Position numbers and translations under genes: made by a program
In this document: positions 24,087 through 36,324 of the stretch, piece by piece
Numbering within the stretch: position 1 is the first letter of the stretch
Layout of the letters: every line of letters starts with the position of its first letter
Source of the DNA: Faecalibacterium sp. HTF-F
Lineage (GTDB): Bacteria; Bacillota; Clostridia; Oscillospirales; Ruminococcaceae
DNA length: 64,000 bases
NCBI RefSeq assembly: GCF_023347535.1
Contig: NZ_CP094473.1
Span: 1,612,001 to 1,676,000 of the forward strand
Direction: 5' to 3'
The notes under the pieces: model-generated
Databases searched by the model: none
What the model was told of the DNA's origin: nothing
Seen by the model: only the letters and a program-made list of their open reading frames with translations

Positions 24087-24112
24087 TTGTTTGAACCTTT
24101 GAGTTCAAACAA
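24087..24112. promoter_or_regulatory. Perfect palindrome downstream of the MerR-type promoter
   Basis: TTGTTTGAAC (24087-24096) and GTTCAAACAA (24103-24112) are perfect 10-bp arms around CTTTGA. It lies about 10 bases after the expected start point and could be a repressor site or an RNA hairpin in the leader. Confidence 0.6.
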
Positions 24113-24197
24113 GTGAACAAAGTGGAGATTCCGGGAAATGCAGACTTGCGCTATACTGGAACCAGAAAAAGAGAGTACCTCAAAGGAGGAACGACCG

Positions 24198-24734
24198 ATG
24201 AAGAAAGTCTTGATTTTGTCCGGCAGTCCCCGCAAGGACGGCAACTCCGACCTGCTGTGCAGTGAGTTTATGCGTGGTGCGCAGGAGAGCGGCAACGAAG
24301 TGCAAAAGATCTTCGTGCGCAGCAAGAAGATTGTGCCCTGCAATGCCTGCTATTACTGCCGCGACCACGGCGGCAAGTGTGCCCTGAACGATGACATGAG
24401 CGAAATTCTGGACGCAATGCAGGCGGCGGATATTATCGTGATGGCAAGCCCAGTGTACTTCTACTCCATTGATGCACAGATGAAGATCATCATCGACCGC
24501 AGCCTTGCCCGGTGGACGAACATTCCGAACAAGGAGTTCTATTTCATCATGACCTGCGCGGACGATAACCGTGCTGCCATGGCCTGTACCTTGGAGTGTT
24601 TCCGGGGCTTTACCGCCTGCCTGAATGGTGCCAAGGAAAAGGGGGTCATCTACGGCACCGGCGTATATCGGCCCGGCGAGGTGATGTCCTCCCCGGCCAT
24701 GAAGGAAGCCTACGAGATGGGCAAAAACGTCTGA
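24198..24734 (+). CDS. Flavodoxin-fold NAD(P)H-dependent FMN oxidoreductase
   Basis: The 178-aa protein begins KKVLILSGSPRKDGNSDLLC, the phosphate-binding loop of the flavodoxin-like reductases. It contains CNACYYCRDHGGKCALNDDM, a Cys-rich segment seen in this group, and IIVMASPVYFYSIDAQMKII. ATG 24198 follows AAAGGAGG. It is the first gene of a redox operon with an iron alcohol dehydrogenase and an aldo-keto reductase. It probably reduces quinones or similar electrophiles, but the substrate is unknown. Confidence 0.88.
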   Translation: MKKVLILSGSPRKDGNSDLLCSEFMRGAQESGNEVQKIFVRSKKIVPCNACYYCRDHGGKCALNDDMSEILDAMQAADIIVMASPVYFYSIDAQMKIIIDRSLARWTNIPNKEFYFIMTCADDNRAAMACTLECFRGFTACLNGAKEKGVIYGTGVYRPGEVMSSPAMKEAYEMGKNV

Positions 24735-24767
24735 TTTTCCAGTTTTATATAAAGGAGTGTAACGGCT

Positions 24768-25928
24768 ATGAACAATTTTCTGTTTGAAAACAAGACCAAG
24801 GTTTATTTCGGCAAGGGTGGCGTGAAGGAATATCTGGGCTGTCTGCTGGAGCACTACGGCGATACCGTGATGCTGGCCTACGGCGGCGGTTCTATCAAGC
24901 ACAATGGTGTCTATAATGAAATCGTCGGTATTCTGAACGCCGAGGGTAAGCGCATCGTGGAGTTTCCCGGCATCATGCCCAATCCCACCTACGCCAAGGT
25001 GCAGGAGGGTGCAAAGCTGGCCCGTGAGAACCATGTGGATTTGATCCTTGCCGTGGGCGGCGGTTCCGTGTCCGACTGCTGCAAGGTGGTGTCCGCACAG
25101 GCCAAGGCGGACGAAGATTTGTGGGAGCTGGAAAACACCAAGCATACTCGTCCCACTGAGTTCATCCCGCTGGGCACCATCGTCACGGTGTTCGGTACCG
25201 GCTCCGAGATGAACAACGGCACGGTCATCACCCATGAGGAAAAGAAGATTAAGGGGGCCCTGTGGGGTGCACAGGCCGACTTTGCTTTCCTCGACCCCAC
25301 CTACACGTTGTCCGTTCCCATGAAGCAGGTCATTTCCAGTGCGTTCGACACCCTGAGCCACGCGATGGAAACTTACTTCGGCAAGCCGGACGAGAACAAC
25401 CTCTCCGATGACATCAACGAAGCCGTCATGCGCAGCGTCATCCGCAACATCCGCGTCCTGTTGACCGACAAGGACAACTACGAGGCCCGCAGCGAGCTGG
25501 CATGGGCTTCGGCTATGGCCGAAAACGGCATCCTGAAAATCGGCAAGGTCACCGACTTCCAGTGTCACATGATCGAGCATCAGCTGGGTGCCTACACCAA
25601 CTGCAACCACGGTGCTGGTCTGGCGGTCATTCACCCGGTACTGTACCGTCACCTGCTCCCGGCCAACACCGCACGGTTCGCCCGCTTTGCACAGAACGTC
25701 TGGGGCATCGACCCGGCGGGCAAATCCGAGCTGAAACTGGCACAGGCTGGCGTGGAGGCTCTGGCGGCCTTCATCAAGGAGATCGGGATGCCCACCACCT
25801 TTGCAGAACTGGGCATCCCTGCCGACACCGACCTCAAGGCTGTGGCCGATTCCACCGTGCTGACCGGCGGCTGCTGCAAGAAGCTGAGCCGCGAAGAACT
25901 GCTGGACATCTTCAACGAGTGCAAGTAA
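24768..25928 (+). CDS. Iron-containing alcohol dehydrogenase
   Basis: The 386-aa enzyme resembles the butanol dehydrogenase/YqhD branch of group III dehydrogenases. The NAD(P)-binding loop is ILAVGGGSVSDCCK. Metal ligands lie in SSAFDTLSHAMETYFG and HMIEHQLGAYTNCNHGAGLA. It would reduce aldehydes to alcohols in the cytoplasm. It follows the flavodoxin gene by 33 bases, with an AAAGGAG site, and precedes the aldo-keto reductase. Confidence 0.93.
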   Translation: MNNFLFENKTKVYFGKGGVKEYLGCLLEHYGDTVMLAYGGGSIKHNGVYNEIVGILNAEGKRIVEFPGIMPNPTYAKVQEGAKLARENHVDLILAVGGGSVSDCCKVVSAQAKADEDLWELENTKHTRPTEFIPLGTIVTVFGTGSEMNNGTVITHEEKKIKGALWGAQADFAFLDPTYTLSVPMKQVISSAFDTLSHAMETYFGKPDENNLSDDINEAVMRSVIRNIRVLLTDKDNYEARSELAWASAMAENGILKIGKVTDFQCHMIEHQLGAYTNCNHGAGLAVIHPVLYRHLLPANTARFARFAQNVWGIDPAGKSELKLAQAGVEALAAFIKEIGMPTTFAELGIPADTDLKAVADSTVLTGGCCKKLSREELLDIFNECK

Positions 25929-25963
25929 TCAAGGAACGAAAAATACAAAAGGAGCTATTTATT

Positions 25964-26809
25964 ATGGAATTCATTACTCTGAACAATGGCGTCAAGATGC
26001 CGGCAGAGGGCATCGGCACCTTCCTGCTGACCCCGGACGAAGCTGAAACTGCCGTGCTGAGTGCGCTGAAAGACGGCGCACGGCTCATTGACACCGCCAA
26101 CGCCTACTGCAACGAAAAAGCCGTGGGCCGCGCCATGAAGAAGTCCGGTCTGCTGCGGGAGGAAATTTTCCTCGAAACCAAGCTGTGGCCGACCTTCTAC
26201 ACCGATGCCGACGCTGTGGACAAGACGCTGGCACGTCTGGACACCGACTACATCGACCTGCTGCTCATTCACCAGCCTGCCGGTGATTACGTTGCCGGTT
26301 ATCGCCTGATGGAAAAGGCTTACAAGGAGGGCAAAGTCCGTGCCATCGGTCTGTCCAACTTCAACGAGGAGCAGATCAAAGAAATTCTGAGCATCTGCGA
26401 AGTCAAGCCCACCATCCTCCAGACCGAAGTTCACCCCTACGCCCAGCAGAAAAAACTGAAAGCCTTCCTCGCCGAGAATGGCATGGTGATTCAGGCATGG
26501 TATCCGCTGGGTCACGCTGACAAGGGCCTGCTGGAAGAGCCGTTGTTCACCCGCCTTGCAGCAAAGTACGGCAAGAGCAACGTGCAAATTATTCTGCGCT
26601 GGCACATTCAGGCAGGCAATGTGGTCATTCCCGGCTCCAAAAACCCGGCCCACATCCACGACAACTTCGATGTGTTCGATTTTGCGCTGACCGATGCAGA
26701 AATGCAGGAGATCACCACGCTGAACAAGGATAAACGGTATTATGAGGTCACGGAGGATAAGCTGGCGGCATTCGCCACCATGTTTCCTCCCGTGGACGAT
26801 CAGAAGTAA
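25964..26809 (+). CDS. Aldo/keto reductase
   Basis: The 281-aa TIM-barrel NADPH oxidoreductase has the tetrad residues in LIDTANAYCNEKAVG (Asp, Tyr), FLETKLWP (Lys) and IDLLLIHQP (His). Cofactor motifs VIPGSKNPAHI and SNFNEEQIKEIL are present. ATG 25964 follows AAAGGAG, 35 bases after the dehydrogenase stop. Context suggests aldehyde detoxification or sugar-alcohol metabolism. Confidence 0.92.
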   Translation: MEFITLNNGVKMPAEGIGTFLLTPDEAETAVLSALKDGARLIDTANAYCNEKAVGRAMKKSGLLREEIFLETKLWPTFYTDADAVDKTLARLDTDYIDLLLIHQPAGDYVAGYRLMEKAYKEGKVRAIGLSNFNEEQIKEILSICEVKPTILQTEVHPYAQQKKLKAFLAENGMVIQAWYPLGHADKGLLEEPLFTRLAAKYGKSNVQIILRWHIQAGNVVIPGSKNPAHIHDNFDVFDFALTDAEMQEITTLNKDKRYYEVTEDKLAAFATMFPPVDDQK

Positions 26810-26867
26810 ATTTCAAGCAGTTTGCAGCTGGGTGCGGAGAGTTTTTTGCGGAAAACGAACCAGATGA

Positions 26868-27734
<867 letters not shown>

Positions 27735-27783
27735 GTAAAAAAGATAACAAGGCATTTTGTCTTGCGGAAGGAGAAGATTGTTC

Positions 27784-27927
27784 ATGCAGGCGTTGGGCGT
27801 GGATATTCAGACCATCCAGAGCATCGTAGGCCATGCCGATACCGAAATGACTGAGCATTATCTCCATGTTCAGGAATCCATTCGGCAGGGTGCGATCCAG
27901 TTGTTCAGCGAGGCATTTTCGGCCTGA
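27784..27927 (+). pseudogene. C-terminal fragment of a tyrosine recombinase (integrase)
   Basis: Only 47 codons remain, reading VDIQTIQSIVGHADTEMTEH, then YLHVQESIRQGAIQLF. The GHADTEMTEHYLHV motif holds the box II His and the nucleophilic Tyr of phage-type integrases. It ends 134 bases from the 3' end of tRNA-Pro, where integrases usually lie. Two tandem 12-bp copies of ATTGTGGTCAAA (27973-27996) between them look like integrase-binding repeats. Confidence 0.82.
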
Positions 27928-27972
27928 AAATTGGACGGAACGGCACTAATTAGACCAGATAAAATCTTTGGC

Positions 27973-27997
27973 ATTGTGGTCAAAATTGTGGTCAAAA
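27973..27997. repeat. Tandem 12-bp repeat between integrase remnant and tRNA-Pro
   Basis: ATTGTGGTCAAA occurs twice in tandem. It sits 65 bases from the tRNA 3' end and may be a leftover arm-type or core site of the integrated element. Confidence 0.5.
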
Positions 27998-28020
27998 CCA
28001 AATGAGACCAGCCTATAAAC

Positions 28021-28056
28021 AAAAAAAACCAACGATTTCTAACGTGAAATCGTTGG
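28021..28056 (-). terminator. Terminator of tRNA-Pro
   Basis: CCAACGATTTC (28029-28039) pairs with GAAATCGTTGG (28046-28056). On the minus strand eight T follow. It starts six bases after the CCA end of the tRNA. Confidence 0.93.
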
Positions 28057-28061
28057 ATTTA

Positions 28062-28139
28062 TGGTCCGAGTGGCGAGAATCGAACTCACGGCCTCTTGAA
28101 CCCCATTCAAGCGCGCTACCAAAACTGCGCTACACCCGG
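28062..28139 (-). tRNA. tRNA-Pro (anticodon GGG), CCA encoded
   Basis: The minus strand gives a 7-bp acceptor stem CCGGGTG/CACTCGG with one G-U pair. The D-stem is GCGC/GCGC, the anticodon stem CTTGA/TCAAG with loop ATGGGGT (anticodon GGG), and the T-arm carries TTCGATT. The discriminator A and CCA are encoded. It reads proline CCC (and CCU) codons. A strong terminator follows. The adjacent integrase remnant makes its 3' end a likely attachment site. Confidence 0.95.
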
Positions 28140-28237
28140 ATATCGACCGCCGCTTCCCTACCGAAGCGTGGCGACATGAAATATTATACTCAGATACAGC
28201 AGTTTTGTCAACAGATTTTTGCAATTTTCTTTACTTT

Positions 28238-28265
28238 TTTCGCAAAAAGTCTGATTTTTGCGAAA
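28238..28265. terminator. Perfect hairpin between uvrA and tRNA-Pro
   Basis: TTTCGCAAAAA (28238-28248) pairs with TTTTTGCGAAA (28255-28265). It lies 10 bases after the uvrA stop, but no T-tract follows on the minus strand, so termination is only probable. Confidence 0.45.
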
Positions 28266-28274
28266 GTACGCGCT

Positions 28275-31125
28275 TTATTTATTATGCTCTTTTTCTTGCA
28301 GGATCTTGTCTTTTTCCAAAAGTGGTTTCAGATACTGGCCGGTAAAGCTGCCCGGCACCTCTGCCACCTGTTCCGGCGTGCCCTCGGCCACGATTTCACC
28401 GCCTGCACTGCCACCCTCAGGGCCAAGATCGATAATATGATCGGCACACTTGATCAGATCCAGATTGTGCTCAATGACAATGACCGTGTTGCCCGCATCC
28501 ACCAGCTTTTGCAGCACCTCGATCAGGCGGTGCACGTCTGCGATGTGCAGGCCGGTAGTAGGCTCGTCCAGAATATACACGGTCTTGCCGGTGCTGCGGC
28601 GGGCCAGCTCGTTTGCCAGCTTCACGCGCTGGGCTTCGCCGCCGGAAAGGGTGGTGGCGCTCTGGCCCAGTGTTACATAACCAAGACCCACGTCCAGCAG
28701 GGTCTGCAGCTTGCGGGCGATCTTGGGCTGATTGGCAAAGAAGACCACCGCTTCCTCCACCGTCATGTTCAGCACATCGGAGATGGTCTTTTCCTTATAC
28801 TTCACTTCCAGCGTTTCACGGTTGTAGCGTGCACCCTTGCACACTTCGCAGGGCACATACACATCCGGAAGAAAGTGCATTTCGATCTGTAGGATGCCGT
28901 TGCCCTCGCAGGCTTCACAACGGCCGCCCTTGACGTTGAAGCTGAAACGCCCCGGGCCGTAGCCGCGCATTTTGGCATCCTGCGTCTGGGAGAACACCGT
29001 GCGGATATCATTGAACACACCGGTATAAGTGGCAGGATTGGAGCGGGGCGTACGGCCGATCGGCTGCTGGTCGATGCCGATGACCTTATCCACAAATTCC
29101 AGCCCTTCTACCCCATCACACTTGCCCGCGCGGGAACGGGCACCGTTCAGCTCGCAGGCAAGGGTCTTATACAGGATCTCGTTGATCAGGCTGGACTTAC
29201 CGGAGCCGGAAATACCGGTGACGCAGATAAACTCGCCCAGCGGGAATTTTACGTCGATGTTGCGCAGGTTGTTTTCCCGTGCGCCCTTCACGGTGAGGAA
29301 ATTGCCGTTGCCGGTGCGGCGGGTCTGCGGCACGGCAATGCGCTTGCGGCCGGAGAGGTAATCGCCGGTGATGCTGCGCTTTGCCTTACAGATATCTTTG
29401 ACAGAGCCCGCAGCCACGATCTCGCCGCCATGAACACCGGCCCCCGGGCCTACATCCACGATATAATCCGCGCTGCGCATGGTGTCCTCATCGTGCTCTA
29501 CCACGATCACCGTATTGCCGAGGTCCCGCAGATTTTTCAGGGTGGCAATCAGCTTATCATTATCACGCTGATGCAGACCGATGCTGGGCTCGTCCAGCAC
29601 GTAGAGCACACCGGAAAGTGCACTGCCGATCTGGGTGGTCAGACGGATGCGCTGGCTCTCGCCGCCGGAAAGGGTGCCTGCGGAACGGGCCAGCGTGAGG
29701 TAATCCAGACCCACGCTCTGCAAAAACTGCAGGCGGTTCCGGATTTCCTTCATGATCTGCCCGCCGATCTGCTTCTGTTTTTCGGTCAGGTGCGGCTCAT
29801 TTTCTTTGATGAAGGCCAGCTCATCCCGGATGGACATTTCGCAGAAATCACTGATATTCTTATCCCCAATGGTCACGGCCAGAACTACCGGTTTCAGACG
29901 CTTGCCGTGACAGTCCGGACACTCCACGCCGGACATGAAACTGCCGATCTCCTCCTTCATCCACTCGCTGTTGGTCTCGCGGAAGCGGCGCTCCAGGTTC
30001 TCCACGATGCCCTCGAAGGTATTATAATACACTCCGCTGCCGAACTCGTTGGTGCGGTGCATCTCAATTTTTTCGCCATTGGTGCCGTACAGCAAAGCAT
30101 TGACAGCCTCGGTGCTCATCTCTTTGATGGGCGTATCCAGCGTGAAGCCGTACTTTTTCCCAAGGCCCAGATAATACATTTCGGACACAGACCCTTCAGC
30201 ATAGTACCAGCCGCTGGCCTTGATGGCTCCCTCCCGGATGGAAAGATTCCGGTTGGGCAGGATGCGCTCCTCGTCCACCCGCATAAAGGTGCCAAGGCCG
30301 GTGCATTTTTCGCAGGCTCCCAGCGGGTTATTGAAGGAGAAGAGCCGCGGCGACAGGTCGCTGATGGAAATACCGTGCTCCGGGCAGGCAAAGTTCTGAC
30401 TGAAGGTCATGCACTCGCCGCCGATCACATCCACCTCGGCGATGCCGCCGGTGAGGGCCAGCGCAGTCTCCAGAGAATCGGCCAGACGGCCCCGGATGCC
30501 CTTGCGCAGGGCAAGACGGTCCACCACGATCTCCACTGTGTGCTTGATGTTTTTTTCCAGCTTGATTTCTTCGTCCAGATCATACATGTTTCCGTCAATT
30601 TTCACGCGGGCATAACCACCGCGGCGGGCGGCATCCAGCTCTTTCTGCTGGGTGCCCTTTCGCTGCCGCACCACCGGTGCCAGCACTTGAAATTTGGTGC
30701 CTTCTTCCAGTTTGAGCACCGCATCTACCATTTCGTCCACAGTCTGCTGGCTGATCACCCGCCCGCACACCGGGCAGTGGGGCACGCCCACGCGGGCGTA
30801 CAAAAGACGCAGGTAATCGTAGATTTCGGTCACAGTGCCCACGGTAGAGCGGGGGTTGTGGCTGGTGGTTTTCTGGTCGATGGAAATTGCCGGCGAGAGG
30901 CCGGTGATCTCGTCCACATCGGGCTTATCCATGCGGCCCAGAAACATGCGTGCGTAGCTGGAAAGGCTTTCCACATAGCGGCGCTGACCATCGGCGTAGA
31001 TGGTGTCAAAAGCAAGGCTCGACTTGCCCGAACCGGAAAGTCCGGTCATGACGATCAGCTTTTCCCGCGGAAGGGTCAGACTTACATTTTTCAGGTTGTG
31101 CTCGCGGGCACCTCTGATGACGATC

Positions 31126-31139
<14 letters not shown>
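28275..31139 (-). CDS. uvrA: Excinuclease ABC subunit A
   Basis: The 954-aa ATPase finds helix-distorting DNA lesions for nucleotide excision repair. Two ABC cassettes are clear. The first has Walker [21 protein letters not shown], the second has [15 protein letters not shown]. Both have signature [18 protein letters not shown] and Walker B VLDEPS/ILDEPT motifs, and Zn-finger Cys pairs are present (CPVCGRV and CEACEGNG). The start is TTG at 31139 inside the end of uvrB (14-base overlap) with GGGAG before it, so the two are translationally coupled. Confidence 0.97.
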
Positions 31140-33183
<2,044 letters not shown>

Positions 33184-33243
33184 CTTCCCTCTCCTCTCCG
33201 GCCCTTGCGCAAAGAACCACAATCAGTTGTATTTTACATTTCA

Positions 33244-33272
33244 ATTATAGCACAGCAGTTTTATAATGTAAA
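33244..33272 (-). promoter_or_regulatory. Promoter of the uvrBA operon
   Basis: On the minus strand TTTACA (33272-33267) and TATAAT (33249-33244) are 17 bp apart, about 60 bases before uvrB. I saw no LexA box of the CGAAC-N4-GTTCG type over it. Confidence 0.75.
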
Positions 33273-33352
33273 CAGTTCTTTGTAAAAGCCATCCTGACAG
33301 CTGTTAATTCGGCCGGCACATAATGAAAGCCGCTTCCCGTTTCCGATAAAGT

Positions 33353-34072
33353 TCACGGCCAGAACAATGTACCGGTCCTGAAATCATAGATTGGCAGGCG
33401 GTTGGCATCCCGCATGGAGAAATATTCCGTATCGGTCAGGATGAAGTGGTCCAGCAAATAGATGTTTACAAGACCCAGTGCCTGAGCGATGCTGCCGGTG
33501 GCTTCTATGTCCTCCATGGAGGGCATTGCCGCACCGTTGGGGTGATTGTGGCAGAGCACTACCGTGTCGGTGCCGCCCTTGATAGCCGCAGCCACCACGC
33601 TCTTGATCTCCAGACTCACCCGGTCAGAGGTACCTTCCCGCAGCCAGACCGCCGCCCGCACCCGTTTGCGGCTGTCCAGACTCACCAGCATGGCGCGCTC
33701 GTAGTCTGACCATGCAAACTTTGCCATGAGGTAGCTGCCCATCTGCTCGGTAGTCTTGATGCAGCGGGTGGTGCTGGTTCGGCTGCGGCTGTAATAACGG
33801 CAGATCTGCGGCAGCAGATGCAGCATCCGGGCGGTGGCAGGGCCTACACCCTCCACGGTGCACAGCTCCTCCTCACTGGCCTCCAGTACCGCCGCAAAAT
33901 CACCAAAACGATCGATGAGGTCATGTGCGATGCCGTTGGTGTCCTTCTGCGCATTGGTGAGATACAGCACATATTCCAGTGCTTCGTGCTCGGCCAGACT
34001 GTCCAGCCCGTAGTTCTGCACCCGTTCGCGCATCCGCTGGCGATGCCCCTGATGCCGTTTGTGTTCTGCCAT
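33353..34072 (-). CDS. radC: RadC/JAB-domain protein
   Basis: The 239-aa protein has an N-terminal helix-hairpin-helix-like region (EEELCTVEGVGPATARML) and a C-terminal RadC JAB domain. Its metal motif HNHPNGAAMPSMEDIEAT follows VVLCHNHP, with a downstream Glu/Asp. The family was once linked to repair, but its function is unsettled. ATG 34072 follows AAGGAGAG. It stands alone, upstream of and in the same direction as uvrBA. Confidence 0.92.
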   Translation of the reverse strand: MAEHKRHQGHRQRMRERVQNYGLDSLAEHEALEYVLYLTNAQKDTNGIAHDLIDRFGDFAAVLEASEEELCTVEGVGPATARMLHLLPQICRYYSRSRTSTTRCIKTTEQMGSYLMAKFAWSDYERAMLVSLDSRKRVRAAVWLREGTSDRVSLEIKSVVAAAIKGGTDTVVLCHNHPNGAAMPSMEDIEATGSIAQALGLVNIYLLDHFILTDTEYFSMRDANRLPIYDFRTGTLFWP

Positions 34073-34236
34073 TGCCGGTACTCTCCTTCTTGTTCATTCC
34101 CTATAATAGTACCCATTTTGCATCGGGAACTCAAGGCTTTGGGGAAAAATAGTTTTGATCCGGGACGTTTCCGCGTTGACTTGCAGCCGTGGCTGTATTA
34201 CTATAAAGGTATCTTTTGAGATTTGAGGAACCATTT

Positions 34237-35244
34237 ATGAAACAGTATACCGCAACCGCCAACGACGACGGCGTTCGTCTTTCCCGCTTTGTGCAGAGCG
34301 TGACCCGCGATTTTCCCACCAGCCTGCTGTACAAGAGCTTCCGCAACAAGCGTGTGAAGGTGAATGGAAAAAAGGCCGCGCCGGAGTACCGCATCCAGAC
34401 AGGGGATCTGATCGAATTGTACATCAACGACGAGTTTTTCCCGCCGGAGGGTGCAAAGCCGGTGCAGAAGGCTGCCCCCAAAAAGCAGCCCAATCAGCCC
34501 AAGGTGACTGTCATCTACGAGGACGAAAACATTGCTGTTCTGTACAAGCCCACCCACCTGCTGTGCCATAGTGACCGCACCGGCGACGCAAACCTTGTGG
34601 ACGCTTTTACCCAGTATCTGGCCGAAAAAGGCGAATACGACCCCCACGGCGAGAACCGCTTCAAGCCCGGCATCTGCAACCGGCTGGACCGCGGCACCGA
34701 GGGCCTTGTGATCGCAGCCAAGAGCTATACCGCCCTGCGGGACATGAATGAGATCATCCGCACCGATCTGCTCAAGAAGGAATACTACACCATCACGGTG
34801 GGCATCCCGCAGTCGGGACGGTTCACCGCATGGTGGGAGCACGACGAAAAGAACAATAAGGTGAGCATCCACGCACACCAGTCGCAGGACGAGCGCCGCA
34901 AGCAGATCATTACGGATGTAGACGTACTGCGTACCGCCGGGCCTTTTGCGCTGTGCCGGATCGGCCTTATCACCGGCCGCACCCACCAGATCCGCGCCCA
35001 CCTTGCCTACCTTGGCCGCCCGGTACTGGGCGACATCAAGTACGGCAACCGCAAAATGAACGAGCGCACCGGCACCAAAACGCAGGCCCTGTGCGCCGTG
35101 CGCGTCAGCTTTCTGGACATTCCTGAAGAGAACAGCCTGCATTACCTCTCCGGCAAGGTCATCAAGCTGAAGGACCCGCAGATCGTGAAGCAGTTTGATG
35201 CACTGGATAAAAACAAGGCAGATGGAGAAAACAGCCATGCATAA
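34237..35244 (+). CDS. RluA family RNA pseudouridine synthase
   Basis: The 335-aa enzyme isomerises uridines in rRNA or tRNA. An S4-like N-terminal domain (RLSRFVQSVTRDFPTSLLYK, then VNGKKAAPEYRIQTGD) precedes the synthase domain. The catalytic Asp is in GICNRLDRGTEGLVIAAK, and LITGRTHQIRAHLAYLGRPV is present. ATG 34237 follows TGAGGAA. The end overlaps the next gene by 8 bases. RluC and RluD cannot be told apart here. Confidence 0.93.
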   Translation: MKQYTATANDDGVRLSRFVQSVTRDFPTSLLYKSFRNKRVKVNGKKAAPEYRIQTGDLIELYINDEFFPPEGAKPVQKAAPKKQPNQPKVTVIYEDENIAVLYKPTHLLCHSDRTGDANLVDAFTQYLAEKGEYDPHGENRFKPGICNRLDRGTEGLVIAAKSYTALRDMNEIIRTDLLKKEYYTITVGIPQSGRFTAWWEHDEKNNKVSIHAHQSQDERRKQIITDVDVLRTAGPFALCRIGLITGRTHQIRAHLAYLGRPVLGDIKYGNRKMNERTGTKTQALCAVRVSFLDIPEENSLHYLSGKVIKLKDPQIVKQFDALDKNKADGENSHA

Positions 35245-35857
35245 AATCGACATGAACACGTGGCCGCGGGCAGAGCTGTTCCGGTTCTTTTCCGGAGTGT
35301 CACAGCCATTTTACAGCGTCACCTTCCGGGTGGACGTGACGAATCTCCATGCCTACACCAAAGCCCGCGGCATTTCCTTTTATTATGCCCTCGGCTATCT
35401 CGTGACCGATGCCGTGAACAGCGTGGTGAATTTCCGCTATACCATCCGGGACGGTGAGGTCTGGCTTCTGGATAAGCGCATCCCCAGCCTGACCGACCTG
35501 AAGCCCGGCAGTGAGCAGTTCCACATCGTCACACTGCCCAAGACCGGCACGCTGGACGAGTTCTGCTGCGCCGCAAAAGCTAAGAGCGCAGCACAGCAGA
35601 GCTTTCTGGATCAGGACTGCGAGACGGACGCGCTGATCTACATTTCCACCACGCCGTGGTTTGATCTGACCAGCTGCACCAACGAGCGGGATTTTGACAA
35701 AGACGACGCCATCCCCCGCATCACATGGGGCAAGTATGTCCCGGAAAACGGCCGCGAAACGCTGGGCATGAGCCTTGAGGTGAGCCACCGGTTCATCGAT
35801 GGGTATCACCTGGGGCAGTTTTATCAAAAGCTTCAAAAAAGCATTGATGAATTGTAA
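35237..35857 (+). CDS. Chloramphenicol acetyltransferase-like protein (CatA fold)
   Basis: The 206-aa protein keeps the CAT fold. It has PFYSVTFRVDVTNLHAYTK, an aromatic core PWFDLTSCTNERDFDKDD, and the catalytic motif SHRFIDGYHLGQFYQKL (HxxxDG). Chromosomal CatA-like proteins of this size often act on unknown acyl acceptors, so resistance cannot be assumed. It begins inside the end of the pseudouridine synthase gene (8-base overlap), so the two are coupled. Confidence 0.88.
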   Translation: MHKIDMNTWPRAELFRFFSGVSQPFYSVTFRVDVTNLHAYTKARGISFYYALGYLVTDAVNSVVNFRYTIRDGEVWLLDKRIPSLTDLKPGSEQFHIVTLPKTGTLDEFCCAAKAKSAAQQSFLDQDCETDALIYISTTPWFDLTSCTNERDFDKDDAIPRITWGKYVPENGRETLGMSLEVSHRFIDGYHLGQFYQKLQKSIDEL

Positions 35858-35896
35858 AAAACGGCTGCTGTACTTTACCGTACAGCAGCCGTTTTT
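35856..35896. terminator. Bidirectional terminator
   Basis: CGGCTGCTGTAC (35862-35873) pairs with GTACAGCAGCCG (35880-35891), flanked by A and T runs. It ends the convergent CAT-like gene and the lysA operon. Confidence 0.93.
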
Positions 35897-35907
35897 CTCT
35901 TTGTTCT

Positions 35908-36312
35908 TTACTTTTTGTCGGAGTCCTGCTCCGCCTTTTCCTGCGATTCCTGTTCACGGCGCAGCTCTTTGATGCGCTTTTTCTCGCTCTGGACATGGGG
36001 CCATGGCCAGCTGAAGCCCTCGTTCTCACGGCACCATTTGACCAGCGGATAGAACGCGAAGGCCAGACCGAAGAGGTACAGCAGAGCGTACAGCAGGGCA
36101 TCCAGCGTGATGAGTGCATCCAGTGCACCGATCACCGCAACCACGCAGCCTGCCTTCAAAAAGAACAGGCCGTTCTGGCGGCAGTATTCCTCAAAGTGTT
36201 CCGCTTTGACGGCGCGGCGGCCCTGATCGCCCCAGACACGGGGATTTTTCATGACCGAATAGCCGTAGAATACCATCATCAGGCCAAGGGTGAGCTGAAA
36301 GCCAAAAAACAT
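35908..36312 (-). CDS. Membrane protein of unknown function downstream of lysA
   Basis: The 134-aa protein has an N-terminal helix (GFQLTLGLMMVFYGYSVM), a charged loop, and two more helices (FLKAGCVVAVIGALDALITL and ALLYALLYLFGLAFAFYPLV). A Lys/Glu-rich tail follows. It lies 12 bases after lysA on the same strand, so it is co-transcribed. I do not recognise the family. Confidence 0.75.
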   Translation of the reverse strand: MFFGFQLTLGLMMVFYGYSVMKNPRVWGDQGRRAVKAEHFEEYCRQNGLFFLKAGCVVAVIGALDALITLDALLYALLYLFGLAFAFYPLVKWCRENEGFSWPWPHVQSEKKRIKELRREQESQEKAEQDSDKK

Positions 36313-36324
36313 TTATGATACCTC

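Noticed and set aside
33244..33272. SOS (LexA) box at the uvrBA promoter
   Set aside because: No CGAAC-N4-GTTCG or close variant overlaps the promoter by eye.
35237..35857. Chloramphenicol resistance gene
   Set aside because: The fold and HxxxDG motif are CAT-like, but coupling to a pseudouridine synthase gene and lack of mobile context give no support for a resistance role.
35881..35897. The 16-base string ACAGCAGCCGTTTTTC shared with 61993-62008
   Set aside because: One copy is a terminator arm; the shared string is short and probably coincidental or a common terminator sequence.
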